In this document: positions 1 to 8,296 of the stretch, piece by piece
Numbering within the stretch: the stretch's first letter is position 1
Layout: each line of letters opens with the position of its first letter
Assembly (NCBI RefSeq): GCF_009830285.1
Contig: NZ_WUQX01000003.1
Span: 223,405 to 287,404, forward strand
DNA from: Sporofaciens musculi
GTDB taxonomy: Bacteria > Bacillota > Clostridia > Lachnospirales > Lachnospiraceae
DNA: 64,000 bases
Direction: 5' to 3'
Translations under genes and position numbers: made by a program
The notes under the pieces: generated by a model
Told to the model about the DNA's origin: nothing
The model's input: only the letters and a program-made list of their open reading frames with translations
Database searches by the model: none

Positions 1-2
1 TC

Positions 3-731
3 CAGAGCCTGCACAGCCGCCATCCGGAAATGGACAGCCTCGCAGATGTATATACCCTGAAGAAAATGTATCTTGATGATACCAGTTATTCTGATATGCA
101 GGATTTGGATATGGATGAACTGTTTCAAAAACGGGTGCATTCACATTTCCGGCGTGTTTACAGCGAACATCCTTCGCTCGTGTCCCACGCTTTAAATGGA
201 AATCCGATTTTCACCGTTCCCAATCACAGGCTCCCTCTTTACCAGCCGTATATTATGCCCTATGAATATGATTTTCCAGAGCAGCTCCTGAAATGTCTCT
301 TATTTAACGGGCTGAATACAGATGGCTGGGAATATCAGCACCCACTGCGAATCATACGCCAGGATCAGACAGAGCTCCGTTTCTTCCAAGGATTCTGCCA
401 TAAAAAATACGGCTATATAGCGTGTGAACATCTTACTATAGATTTAAGCTCCCGTATCCGTATTCAGAAATTTTTCCAGTCCGGGACCGATGCCAAAACA
501 CCGGTTTTCCTGCTTTTATTTTCATCCGTCCAGAATCTTACAGATATAGAATCCCTCTGCAAAACACCTGGCAAAAACACTACTGTACTGATGATTGACT
601 GCAGCCGCCCTCTTCATCTTAACCCGCCGCCAGCTATTTTTCTGGCTGACGGCAGCAAGCTTCCCGTTATTTTTGAATGTGACGAATTTGACGGCCAGCT
701 CCGGATCGTCACCAGAAAGGAGACCTGTTAA
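3..731 (+). CDS. Partial hypothetical protein upstream of the coupling ATPase
   Basis: The reading frame is open from the left edge of the window, and the first ATG (base 30) has no ribosome-binding site, so the true start probably lies outside. The visible 240 or so residues are soluble, with no membrane segment or motif I recognise. They are rich in aromatic residues and end with an alternating hydrophobic pattern suggesting a small alpha/beta fold. The stop codon overlaps the ATG of the VirD4-like gene at 731, so the two are translationally coupled and probably work together in conjugation. The function is unknown. Confidence 0.6.
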   Translation, partial: QSLHSRHPEMDSLADVYTLKKMYLDDTSYSDMQDLDMDELFQKRVHSHFRRVYSEHPSLVSHALNGNPIFTVPNHRLPLYQPYIMPYEYDFPEQLLKCLLFNGLNTDGWEYQHPLRIIRQDQTELRFFQGFCHKKYGYIACEHLTIDLSSRIRIQKFFQSGTDAKTPVFLLLFSSVQNLTDIESLCKTPGKNTTVLMIDCSRPLHLNPPPAIFLADGSKLPVIFECDEFDGQLRIVTRKETC

Positions 732-3073
732 TGAATAAAACAAACCGTTCTTTTCCTGCAGTTGCCTATGGTCTGTTCCTCTGCCATCTGCTTGCGTACA
801 GCCTTCGGTTTATCTTTGCACTGTACCGAATCGACTATTCACTGCTCCCTTGCGGCTTTGTTTATCGTTTTTGCGCTATGACGTTTCCGATACTTCTCTG
901 GCTCTTATCTACCGTCTCAGAAGCGTTTAACTATCACCGTTTTAAGCTTGCCGCCTATATTGCAACCCTGTATTACGAAACACTCATAATCATTACAGTT
1001 GTATTTCAGCTTTTATCAAAGTTATTCCTTCCCTCTGTTCTTGCGATTGAGACAGACGAAATCTTTACAAAGGGCATGGTTCTTTTTCTTGCCCGCCTGA
1101 TTACAGAGCTCCCTCTCCTGCCGCTTTTTTATATACTGATGAAGTCTTTCCTCCGCCCAGCCAGGGACGCAAAAAGCCGCAGTGTTATTCTTTCCTTTAA
1201 GCTGACCTATTATCTGCAAACCGGAAAGCAAAAAAGAAGGATCCAGTATCCTTTGTCTATCGCCAGGGACATCCGCAGCGGGAAACGTATTACCATATCA
1301 GAAACAGACCGTTTTCTGCATACATTGGTAGACGGAACCAGTGGAACCGGGAAAACGTCTTCCACGATTCTGCCCGCAATCCGTGACGATCTGGATATGC
1401 GTTGTCAGGCAGAGCAGGAACAGATAAAGGCTATGCACAAGCTTGTGCAGGACGGCCTATATACCTATACCGGCTCTTTCTCATATTTTTCCCTGTCCAA
1501 TTTTCGTCCTGCCAAAGAAGCAATGCCGGACAGCTGCACCGAAACTGCCGCCACTTACGCCTCTCCCGAATCTATCCGCATGCAGTATCCGGTCTGCGGA
1601 ATTACGGTTCTGGCACCGGAGGATTCTCTGACAGATGACGTATGCAGGCTGTGTGAGGCACGCGGCATTCCCTATCACAGAATTGACGCAACACACACCT
1701 TTGAAGGAACACTCAAGCCAAACTGGACTGGCATGAACCCATTTTTTATATCACCTTCTCTAAGCGGCAATGCACTCCATCAGGCTATTGTTAAAAAAGC
1801 GGTCATCTTTTCAGATGTCATGCAGGTAATTACCGATCTGAAGGGGAAGGCAGATTCCTATTTCACCGGACTCAACAGGCAGATGCTTGCAAACCTGGCC
1901 ATTCTTGTCATGAACACGGTTCCTGTCCTTTACAAACGCCAGGCCACCCCTGCTGACCTGCAGCTGCTCATTAACAACTTCGACCTCCTGCCGCCTTATG
2001 TGAGCAAACTGGACGAGCTTGACAGGGAGCAGAAGCGTTATTCCTTTATCTCTCAATATATCCGGGAGGACCTCCTTGGGAAAGGCCGTCCAAAGATGGA
2101 GGATCAGAGCCGTGGTACCAGGAATATCATCAATGAGTTTTTACTGATGCCAGAAAGCAAAGATGTCTACTGTGCGCAAGCCTCCATTGACTTTGACCAG
2201 ATTCTTGAAAACGGGGAGATTACAGTCTGCAATTACGACCTTGCCTCCGGTGACAGCAACGCGATTGCATTCGGTCTGTTTTTTCTGCTCTCATTCAACA
2301 ATGCGGTATTGTCCCGTCCAGGAACAGAAAAAACAAGGATTCCGCACTTCTTCTATGTTGACGAGCTTCCTGTGCTGATCCACAGTTCTCTAGAGAAAAA
2401 TTTCTCCTTATTCAGGAAATTCCGGGTAGCCATGTTCTGTGCAATCCAGACTTTAGACCAGTTTGAGAAAAACGAAATCACAAAGTATCTGAAAGGCGTA
2501 ATCTTAGGCTGCGCCCATATTTTTGTATTCGGACGTTCTTCACTGTCAGATATGGAAGTATTTTCTGCAATGGCAGGAATCCATGATGAGGTGGAGGAAC
2601 AGTCAACCGTTTCTGAGACAGCCCTGTCAGATGATTCGCCTTCTCTCTCTTATTCTTCAAGAGAGACATGTACGCAGAAAAATCTGGTGGAGGAGACAGA
2701 TATCCGTATGAAGGATTTTCAGGAAATCACTCTTTTTACCACCAAGAATGGCCGTCCGCTCCCGCCATTGCATGCAAGAGTCGAATTTTTAAAGCCCGAA
2801 GACTGGTCTCCCCAAAAAAGAGAGTCTTTCTCTGCTGAAATTTTCAGGCCATATACTGGCCCTGCATCTTCTGCCACCCCCGCCTCATCCTTAGCCGGAA
2901 ACAGCTGTGCTGCATTTTCTGGAAGAGAACTTGTTTCTGAATACTGTTGTTATGATTTTGATTCTTCCGAAACCAGACGCAGTGCAGCGCCAAAAATGCC
3001 GTCTCCTTCCCAGACGCAGGAATCCCGGCCGCCTGTACCCGATGGCAGCGAATCTTTAGACGGTTTATTCTGA
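731..3073 (+). CDS. VirD4/TraG-type conjugal coupling ATPase
   Basis: This is the type IV coupling protein, an inner-membrane ATPase that brings the relaxosome to the secretion channel. The 780-residue protein has four hydrophobic segments in its first 140 residues. A Walker A motif GTSGTGKTS lies at residues 202-210, and a Walker B FFYVDELPVL lies near residue 540. After it comes the TraG/VirD4 segment in which an arginine-rich stretch precedes AIQTLDQFEK. The last 120 residues are low-complexity (Ser/Pro/Thr) and probably disordered. It overlaps the preceding gene by one base. The coupling protein sits about 24 kb from the rest of the secretion genes, as is common when mobilisation and channel genes form separate blocks. 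The family is clear; the cargo specificity is unknown. Confidence 0.9.
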   Translation: MNKTNRSFPAVAYGLFLCHLLAYSLRFIFALYRIDYSLLPCGFVYRFCAMTFPILLWLLSTVSEAFNYHRFKLAAYIATLYYETLIIITVVFQLLSKLFLPSVLAIETDEIFTKGMVLFLARLITELPLLPLFYILMKSFLRPARDAKSRSVILSFKLTYYLQTGKQKRRIQYPLSIARDIRSGKRITISETDRFLHTLVDGTSGTGKTSSTILPAIRDDLDMRCQAEQEQIKAMHKLVQDGLYTYTGSFSYFSLSNFRPAKEAMPDSCTETAATYASPESIRMQYPVCGITVLAPEDSLTDDVCRLCEARGIPYHRIDATHTFEGTLKPNWTGMNPFFISPSLSGNALHQAIVKKAVIFSDVMQVITDLKGKADSYFTGLNRQMLANLAILVMNTVPVLYKRQATPADLQLLINNFDLLPPYVSKLDELDREQKRYSFISQYIREDLLGKGRPKMEDQSRGTRNIINEFLLMPESKDVYCAQASIDFDQILENGEITVCNYDLASGDSNAIAFGLFFLLSFNNAVLSRPGTEKTRIPHFFYVDELPVLIHSSLEKNFSLFRKFRVAMFCAIQTLDQFEKNEITKYLKGVILGCAHIFVFGRSSLSDMEVFSAMAGIHDEVEEQSTVSETALSDDSPSLSYSSRETCTQKNLVEETDIRMKDFQEITLFTTKNGRPLPPLHARVEFLKPEDWSPQKRESFSAEIFRPYTGPASSATPASSLAGNSCAAFSGRELVSEYCCYDFDSSETRRSAAPKMPSPSQTQESRPPVPDGSESLDGLF

Positions 3074-3101
3074 TTACACCCTAATATAGTAGGAGGATAT
3101 T

Positions 3102-4105
3102 ATGGCAATAAAAAAACTAAAAAATTATAAAACCGACGCCTTTATGACCCACAGTCCATTTCATTTTCAAGAAGGATACCAAATACAGATTGAAAACAGG
3201 AACAAAAACTGCTCGCACACCGAAATCGACACCCTTGCATTAAAAGGGTTGTTAAACTCTGTTGACTTTGAAATCCTGAAGCTTCTCGGAACCTACTGCT
3301 ATGTCAACACCCACAACCTGAACTATGCTTTAAACCACACTCTTCCGGAAAATTACCGAAAACAAGATTACAAAAGAAATTTGAAAAAGCTGTCAGATGC
3401 CGGAATTCTCCTTAAGCTCCATCTGTATGCAGACTGACGGCGAGGGCAGCGCCCGTCAGATTGTTTCCCCTTTACGGTTTTATTCCTTATCCCCCCGGAG
3501 CGCGCAGTTATATTTCTTCCCTTATGGAAGTCCCATATATCTCCAACCAGACATTGCCTGCTTACCGGATCATTGAGTTGATGGCAGCCGCACAGCTTTT
3601 GATTCGTTTTCAGGCATCCTACCGCAATTCCGTAAAAAAGATCCTTTTTAATCTGCATAAACAGATTGGCTCTCATCTGCTCCTTCTGGATGCATACATC
3701 CGTTATTCCGCCAGCCAGGGGGACAGCTCCTCTCCTGCTGTCCATCTGTTTCTTTTATGCGGAAGGGATAACGGGGACAATTATGCTGATATAGTTCTTC
3801 GCAGCCGCCTGCTCTTTTGCTGGCTTGACCGGCGCAAAGAGGAATATCCTTGCCATATGATTTTGCTTCTGTTAGAGAGTATCTCTGATATTCCCCCAGT
3901 TTATCTTCAGGTTCGCAAGCCATATATGTCGGGTAAAACAGGCATTACAGATTCGTTGTATCCACTTTATTTTACTTTGGATACAAACGTACTGGTTCAA
4001 CCGTTGTTTGATGCATTATACCAATGTGAAATCGAAGAAGACTCCGGAAGATGTACAATCAGCAAGATTTCTTTGGGAATGGCTGCTTCACTTTGCCATG
4101 GATAA
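3102..4105 (+). pseudogene. Frameshifted winged-helix protein downstream of the coupling ATPase
   Basis: A 111-residue open frame starts at 3102 behind a good AGGAGG and looks like a winged-helix N-terminus (residues about 45-110). It stops at 3435. Plausible coding sequence continues in a second frame (SARQIVSPLRFYSLSP, about 3445-3495) and then a third (from about 3496 to the TAG-type end at 4105). The two changes lie near GACTGACGG (3432-3440) and in a C6 run (about 3491-3496). Each is explained by one extra base. The joined product would be about 334 residues. Either this gene is dead or the sequence has two indels here. The general shape (winged helix followed by a helical domain) resembles replication-relaxation-type plasmid proteins, which is only a weak guess. 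Confidence 0.5.
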
Positions 4106-4114
4106 AAGGAAAAA

Positions 4115-4127
4115 CCTAACCGTTAGG
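4115..4127. promoter_or_regulatory. parS-like site 1
   Basis: One of seven copies of the 13-base near-perfect palindrome CCTAACSGTTAGG. This one lies just after the stop of the frameshifted gene at 3102-4105 and upstream of the primase-like gene. Its recurrence only around parAB marks it as the probable ParB-binding site. Confidence 0.65.
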
Positions 4128-4395
4128 GTTTCACAGCAAAATTATCGGATTTGTATTGTTCACTAAAAATTTGTCTTATTATTTTTGTTCCTTTACGCTT
4201 TATACTTTTCACATTAATATATGCCATGTTATTATGGTATAATTTTTAAAATTTATTTTTTGCTTTATGCCAGGATGGAACCGGGGCTTTTGTCCATCTT
4301 CCACCATTTCTGCATTATGCAGTCATATTACAGGTTGATATGATCTATTGTGACTGCATTTGCAGCCACAGGCTATAAAGCCATGGGAGGTATAT

Positions 4396-5586
4396 ATGGG
4401 TACATTTCGTAATGTCTCTAAGGCAGAACCTTGTCCAATTTGCGGCAAATCCGACTGGTGCAGCATTCTCATCCCGGACAACGTCGCTTATCCCGGACAG
4501 CTTCTTTACGTCTGCCGGAGAATCCACTCTCCCGAAGCACAGAGTCCAGTCAACGGCAAAACCTACTACTACATAAAGGAGCTTCCTGACAGTTCATGCC
4601 TTTATTCTGATATTGAGAAAAGAGGCCGGGTATCTGAAAAGTCTTTTGGTTACACCTATCGTCCCGCACAGGAAGCCCCTGCCCCACCAGCCGACTATGG
4701 GACCATTCCTCTGCCTAACAACGATTTGGATTTAATTTATACAGATTTTATGAACCTGCTTTGCTTATCAAAGAAGCACTATGCAGGATTGCGATCCGAG
4801 AGATGGCCAAAGGATTTAATCAGAGATAGTTTTATACGTTCCCTGTCTTTTCCAAGAAAGTTTGACAGCGTCAAAGGGTTCTACAGTGACCATGTGGAAC
4901 GGCACAGGATTTGCCAGCTTTTGCTAAAAAAACACAAAACTCTGAAGGGAGTTCCTGGTTTTTATCAGGAGGCTGATCTTCAATGGACTTTCACAGGACA
5001 CCCCGGAATGCTGATACCTATCTATGATACTGACGGAATGTTGTACCGTATCCGGCTGCGCCTCGACCATCCAGGAAAAGATGAGAAAGGGAAGGAAAAG
5101 GATAAGTATAAAAACTTTTCTTCATTTTACCCTTCAAAAGATAGCAATAACATTCTTTCGAATGAATATCTTAATGGCTGCCGGGCCGGCAGCCATATCG
5201 GGTTCTATTTTCACCCTTCCACAGATGACCCTGGCGTATGCTATATTACAGAGGGTGAGAAAAAAGCAATCGTTGCAAACTATTTTCTGCGTTGCATTGT
5301 AATCTCGCTTCCCGGTGTAAATTCACATGCCAAATTAACCAAAACGGACAAATCCGGTAGATCCGTTCTTGATTTTTTGAAAACTCTGGGATGCAAGAGT
5401 GCGGTTGTTGCCTATGACGCCGATAAAAATGTTAATGAGCATGTCCATCGGCATGAAAAAAAATTAGTAGCACTTTTAAAAAATCATTCATTTCATACGT
5501 ATATCGGCAGCTGGAATCCAGGTTTCGGAAAAGGATTAGATGACATTCTGGTACTTGGGGTAAAGCCTCAGGTATTTCCAGTTTAA
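4396..5586 (+). CDS. TOPRIM-domain primase-like protein (DUF3854 type)
   Basis: Probably a plasmid primase or primase-helicase accessory. The chosen ATG at 4396 has GGGAGGT eight bases upstream; an ATG 36 bases earlier has none. The 396 residues begin with a zinc knuckle (C13, C16, C22), as in DnaG-type primases. A central basic region follows, then a TOPRIM-like core with the acidic motif TEGEKK (E286, E288) and AYDADKN (D341, D343). No helicase Walker motif is present. Proteins with this DUF3854-like arrangement are frequent on phages and plasmids. It is separated by parS-like sites from the coupling gene on one side and parB, facing it, on the other. Priming activity is inferred from the fold only. 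Confidence 0.7.
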   Translation: MGTFRNVSKAEPCPICGKSDWCSILIPDNVAYPGQLLYVCRRIHSPEAQSPVNGKTYYYIKELPDSSCLYSDIEKRGRVSEKSFGYTYRPAQEAPAPPADYGTIPLPNNDLDLIYTDFMNLLCLSKKHYAGLRSERWPKDLIRDSFIRSLSFPRKFDSVKGFYSDHVERHRICQLLLKKHKTLKGVPGFYQEADLQWTFTGHPGMLIPIYDTDGMLYRIRLRLDHPGKDEKGKEKDKYKNFSSFYPSKDSNNILSNEYLNGCRAGSHIGFYFHPSTDDPGVCYITEGEKKAIVANYFLRCIVISLPGVNSHAKLTKTDKSGRSVLDFLKTLGCKSAVVAYDADKNVNEHVHRHEKKLVALLKNHSFHTYIGSWNPGFGKGLDDILVLGVKPQVFPV

Positions 5587-5617
5587 AATAGAGGATGGTG
5601 TACCCATCCTCTCAGAC

Positions 5618-5630
5618 CCTAACCGTTAGG
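5618..5630. promoter_or_regulatory. parS-like site 2 (overlaps the parB stop codon)
   Basis: A copy of CCTAACCGTTAGG. The TTA inside it is the complement of the parB stop codon TAA, so the site is built into the 3' end of parB and lies between two convergent genes. Confidence 0.65.
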
Positions 5631-6672
5631 TTTCCATTTTTAATGCATCAATCTTCTCATCAATGCTCTTTTTCAGCCCTTCCAGCGTTTCGATAACCAC
5701 CGAGACTTCGTTGTCCTTGATTAAGGACTCCTCATCTAATACCTCATGGAGGCTCTTCGCACACTTCATGATTATTTTAGTCCCGTTTTTACGCCTGACG
5801 CGCACACCCGTTTTTTGCTCTGGCTTTTCATTTCTTCCAACAGCAGATTTCACATCGGATGAAAGCTGTTCTAATTTCAGATTACTAATCATTTCTAAAA
5901 TCCGAACCTTTTTTACACTTTCAGCTCCTTCTTTTTCCGTCTGTTTCCGTATCATCTCTGCAAGGCTTCTTTGCTTCTCTTCATTCAATGTACTTGCACT
6001 GGAAAGTCCGGACCAGGAATAAACCTCCGAATCTGCCATTGTCTGCAACTCCGGTATCAGCTTCAAAAGCGCCCGGTACTTTTCAACGGATTTGATATCC
6101 AGTTCCATGTCAATAGCGACCAGTTCATTAATTGCCGTTATCTCCCCTTCTTTGAGCAACCCTTCCCTTTTCTTATGCTTAATCTCCATTTCATGGGCCT
6201 CAAAAAGTCCCTGAGCAAGTCTTGCCAGAATCATTGGCTTTTCCTTTCTGCCATGCAGATTGCCAAGAAACAGCCGCATCCTTCGCTCCCATTCCTCTTT
6301 TGGTGCTTCTGTAACCAGAACCGGATATTTATCAATACCGGCCAGCCGCCCTGCTTCTCTCCTGCGGTGCCCGGATTCTATCCTGTATTTCCCTTCATGC
6401 GGATATGCCAGAATGATCCCCTGGAAACCATAATCCTTCATGGATCGGGACAGCATTTCCACTTCAGATTCACCGTATATTTCAAGATTATAAGGATCAT
6501 CTTCCAGCATGTTATCTTCCAGATACCTTATCTTCTCTTTTACTTCGTCTGGAAGTTCATTTACATTCGTTTCATCCGTTATCTCCTTCTGGAAATCTTC
6601 TGATTTACTTGCTGCTTTCTGCATCGTATTACGTTTTGTAAGCGCCTGGCTTGCCAAACTCCTCTTTGCCAT
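5626..6672 (-). CDS. parB: ParB-family partition protein
   Basis: A centromere-binding partition protein of 348 residues. The ParB N-terminal core contains the box II arginine motif GHRRREAG (residues 101-108), which in this family binds and hydrolyses CTP. A helical DNA-binding region follows (about 150-230), then a C-terminal segment rich in Lys/Glu that probably dimerises. It directly follows parA with a one-base junction (6672/6673), forming a classic parAB operon on the minus strand. The seven CCTAACSGTTAGG sites nearby are the obvious binding targets. The family call is secure; the match to those sites is inference. Confidence 0.9.
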   Translation of the reverse strand: MAKRSLASQALTKRNTMQKAASKSEDFQKEITDETNVNELPDEVKEKIRYLEDNMLEDDPYNLEIYGESEVEMLSRSMKDYGFQGIILAYPHEGKYRIESGHRRREAGRLAGIDKYPVLVTEAPKEEWERRMRLFLGNLHGRKEKPMILARLAQGLFEAHEMEIKHKKREGLLKEGEITAINELVAIDMELDIKSVEKYRALLKLIPELQTMADSEVYSWSGLSSASTLNEEKQRSLAEMIRKQTEKEGAESVKKVRILEMISNLKLEQLSSDVKSAVGRNEKPEQKTGVRVRRKNGTKIIMKCAKSLHEVLDEESLIKDNEVSVVIETLEGLKKSIDEKIDALKMET

Positions 6673-7521
6673 TTATATTCCCCTTTCTTCCTGAATTCTC
6701 TCCTCCATCTCCTTCATCAGCATTTTATAATCCTTTGCAATCTCACTGCTTCCACAGCTGATGCAAAGCGGCCTTTTCTCCCACTCGCTAATCTGCATAC
6801 TCGAATAATCATGGCGGATCGTTGTCCGAAACAGCCGCATGGAAGTCCTTGTTTCATCCTCCATGCTGTATTCATATAAGGCTTTCTGATCCCCTTTATA
6901 TAATTGTGTACTTATATAAAACAACCCCAGTACCTGCAGTCTCTTATTCCCATATTCCTCCCGCGCTTCGCGGCACCTGTCAATGACGTCTTCATATCCA
7001 TGCGTACTGGTGTTCTTGGCGAGATGCAGAGGAACAATTACATAATCGCAGGCTACCAGGTAGGTCATTGTCACCATATTATGTGCGGGCGGAAAATCTA
7101 TAAATATATAATCATAATATCCATCCAACATATCAAGTTTGCGTTTCAGAAGATTCATGTCGGTTCCACTGTAATAATCCATATCTCCGCTTCCGAGAAT
7201 AATATCCAGTTTTAAATTGATTTTCCTGAATTTGTTTCTCCATTTCCTGCGAGCGGAAAATTCACAGGTCCTGATATGATTATGAATATTCAGATCTTCC
7301 TCCAACAAATTATAAAGTGTATCAATCCCCTCTTTTACTCTTCCGTTCTCCAGAATATCTTCATTGTCTTCATAGAAGAACTGAGTCAGATTGATTTGGG
7401 AATCCCCGTCAATCAGCAGAACCCTTTTTCCCGCTAATGCAAATTCGGCTGCCAGGTTGATGATAGAACTGGTCTTTCCCACGCCCCCTTTTCTGTTATA
7501 ATCCCCTATTACAATAGCCAC
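6673..7521 (-). CDS. parA: ParA-family partition ATPase
   Basis: A 282-residue Walker-type partition ATPase that moves ParB-bound DNA over the nucleoid. It has the deviant Walker A motif KGGVGKTSS (residues 11-19, signature lysine K11). A Walker B-like IFIDFPPAHN and the downstream VPLHLAKNT segment are typical of short Soj-type ParA proteins that lack an N-terminal DNA-binding domain. The ATG at 7521 is preceded by GGAGGAAG. A parS-like site (7544-7556) lies right upstream of its ribosome site, which suggests that ParB represses the operon. It is co-transcribed with parB. Confidence 0.92.
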   Translation of the reverse strand: MAIVIGDYNRKGGVGKTSSIINLAAEFALAGKRVLLIDGDSQINLTQFFYEDNEDILENGRVKEGIDTLYNLLEEDLNIHNHIRTCEFSARRKWRNKFRKINLKLDIILGSGDMDYYSGTDMNLLKRKLDMLDGYYDYIFIDFPPAHNMVTMTYLVACDYVIVPLHLAKNTSTHGYEDVIDRCREAREEYGNKRLQVLGLFYISTQLYKGDQKALYEYSMEDETRTSMRLFRTTIRHDYSSMQISEWEKRPLCISCGSSEIAKDYKMLMKEMEERIQEERGI

Positions 7522-7543
7522 GCCGCTTCCTCCTTTTGCACAA

Positions 7544-7556
7544 CCTAACCGTTAGG
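7544..7556. promoter_or_regulatory. parS-like site 3 in the parA leader
   Basis: CCTAACCGTTAGG located between the predicted parAB promoter and the parA ribosome site. Binding here would block transcription of parAB, a normal autoregulation design for partition operons. Confidence 0.65.
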
Positions 7557-7579
7557 TTTCATATTTTATTACTTTTCTT

Positions 7580-7608
7580 ATTATTACACATATGAATTAT
7601 AATTTCAA
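7580..7608 (-). promoter_or_regulatory. Candidate parAB promoter
   Basis: On the minus strand TTGAAA (7608-7603) and AATAAT (7585-7580) are 17 bases apart, upstream of parA. The -10 is imperfect and the region is AT-rich, so this is only a candidate. Confidence 0.4.
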
Positions 7609-7769
7609 CTTAAATTTTATCTTTAAGAACAAATTAATATTTTATAGATTTTAAAAATATATTTTTCAATTTAAATTATCTGGCTTTACCACAGAAGAAA
7701 TAAAATCAGAAATTCCGACATTTTCCTCGAATTAATTTTCTGAGAGTTTAAACAGGTAAAAGCCAAAAC

Positions 7770-7782
7770 CCTAACGGTTAGG
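7770..7782. promoter_or_regulatory. parS-like site 4
   Basis: CCTAACGGTTAGG, inverse orientation of the central base, in the 775-base gap between parA and the next rightward operon. Confidence 0.65.
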
Positions 7783-7828
7783 TTTTGATAATTACTCTAT
7801 TCACTTTATTTATGTTTAATATTATTAT

Positions 7829-7849
7829 TGTATACTGTTTTTGTATACA
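7829..7849. promoter_or_regulatory. Inverted repeat TGTATAC-N7-GTATACA
   Basis: A perfect 7-base inverted repeat with a 7-base spacer in the AT-rich gap between parA and the zincin operon. It has the size of a dimeric repressor operator, but no regulator is assigned. Confidence 0.4.
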
Positions 7850-7938
7850 TTGTATCTCTTTATATAATTTTATTTACCAGCCGTCTGTATTTCCGCATGC
7901 TTTTAAAGCTACTCTGAAGCAGTTACGGAATCATAAAA

Positions 7939-7951
7939 CCTAACCGTTAGG
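7939..7951. promoter_or_regulatory. parS-like site 5
   Basis: CCTAACCGTTAGG in the parA-zincin intergenic region, 82 bases before site 6. Confidence 0.65.
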
Positions 7952-8020
7952 GTCATTCTAAAAAAACATTTTGTTATCCCTGACCATAGGGCCATACCAC
8001 ATTTCGTATAAAACACAGAA

Positions 8021-8033
8021 CCTAACCGTTAGG
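8021..8033. promoter_or_regulatory. parS-like site 6
   Basis: CCTAACCGTTAGG, about 100 bases upstream of the predicted promoter of the zincin/clamp-loader operon. A more divergent relative, CCTAGCGATAGG, occurs at 8214-8225. Confidence 0.65.
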
Positions 8034-8128
8034 GTGACAGCAAAAAAATCCACCCCTTTGCGAAGCGAACTATAAATGGATCAAAAAGCTGAACCGTAAC
8101 GAAATATTTTCTCAGACATACATATGAA

Positions 8129-8157
8129 TTGACAATCTGACACATGATTGATATACT
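8129..8157 (+). promoter_or_regulatory. Sigma-A promoter of the clamp-loader operon
   Basis: TTGACA (8129-8134), 17-base spacer, TATACT (8152-8157): a near-consensus sigma-A promoter. Transcription would begin about 8165 and run into the gene at 8297 and the three that follow. A second TATACT at about 8239 lacks a clear -35. Confidence 0.7.
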
Positions 8158-8296
8158 TTAAAAAACTTGTTTTTTGATCCCGGATGACCTTTGGTTTTCC
8201 GTTTCTTTCAATCCCTAGCGATAGGTGAAATAAGTTTTGATATACTATGTAGGCAGACATCCATTGATGTCTTTTTTATTTTAAAAGGAGGAAAAC

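Noticed and set aside
1..4105. A relaxase next to the coupling ATPase.
   Set aside because: Neither neighbour shows the histidine triad or catalytic tyrosines of a relaxase; none was seen elsewhere in the window.
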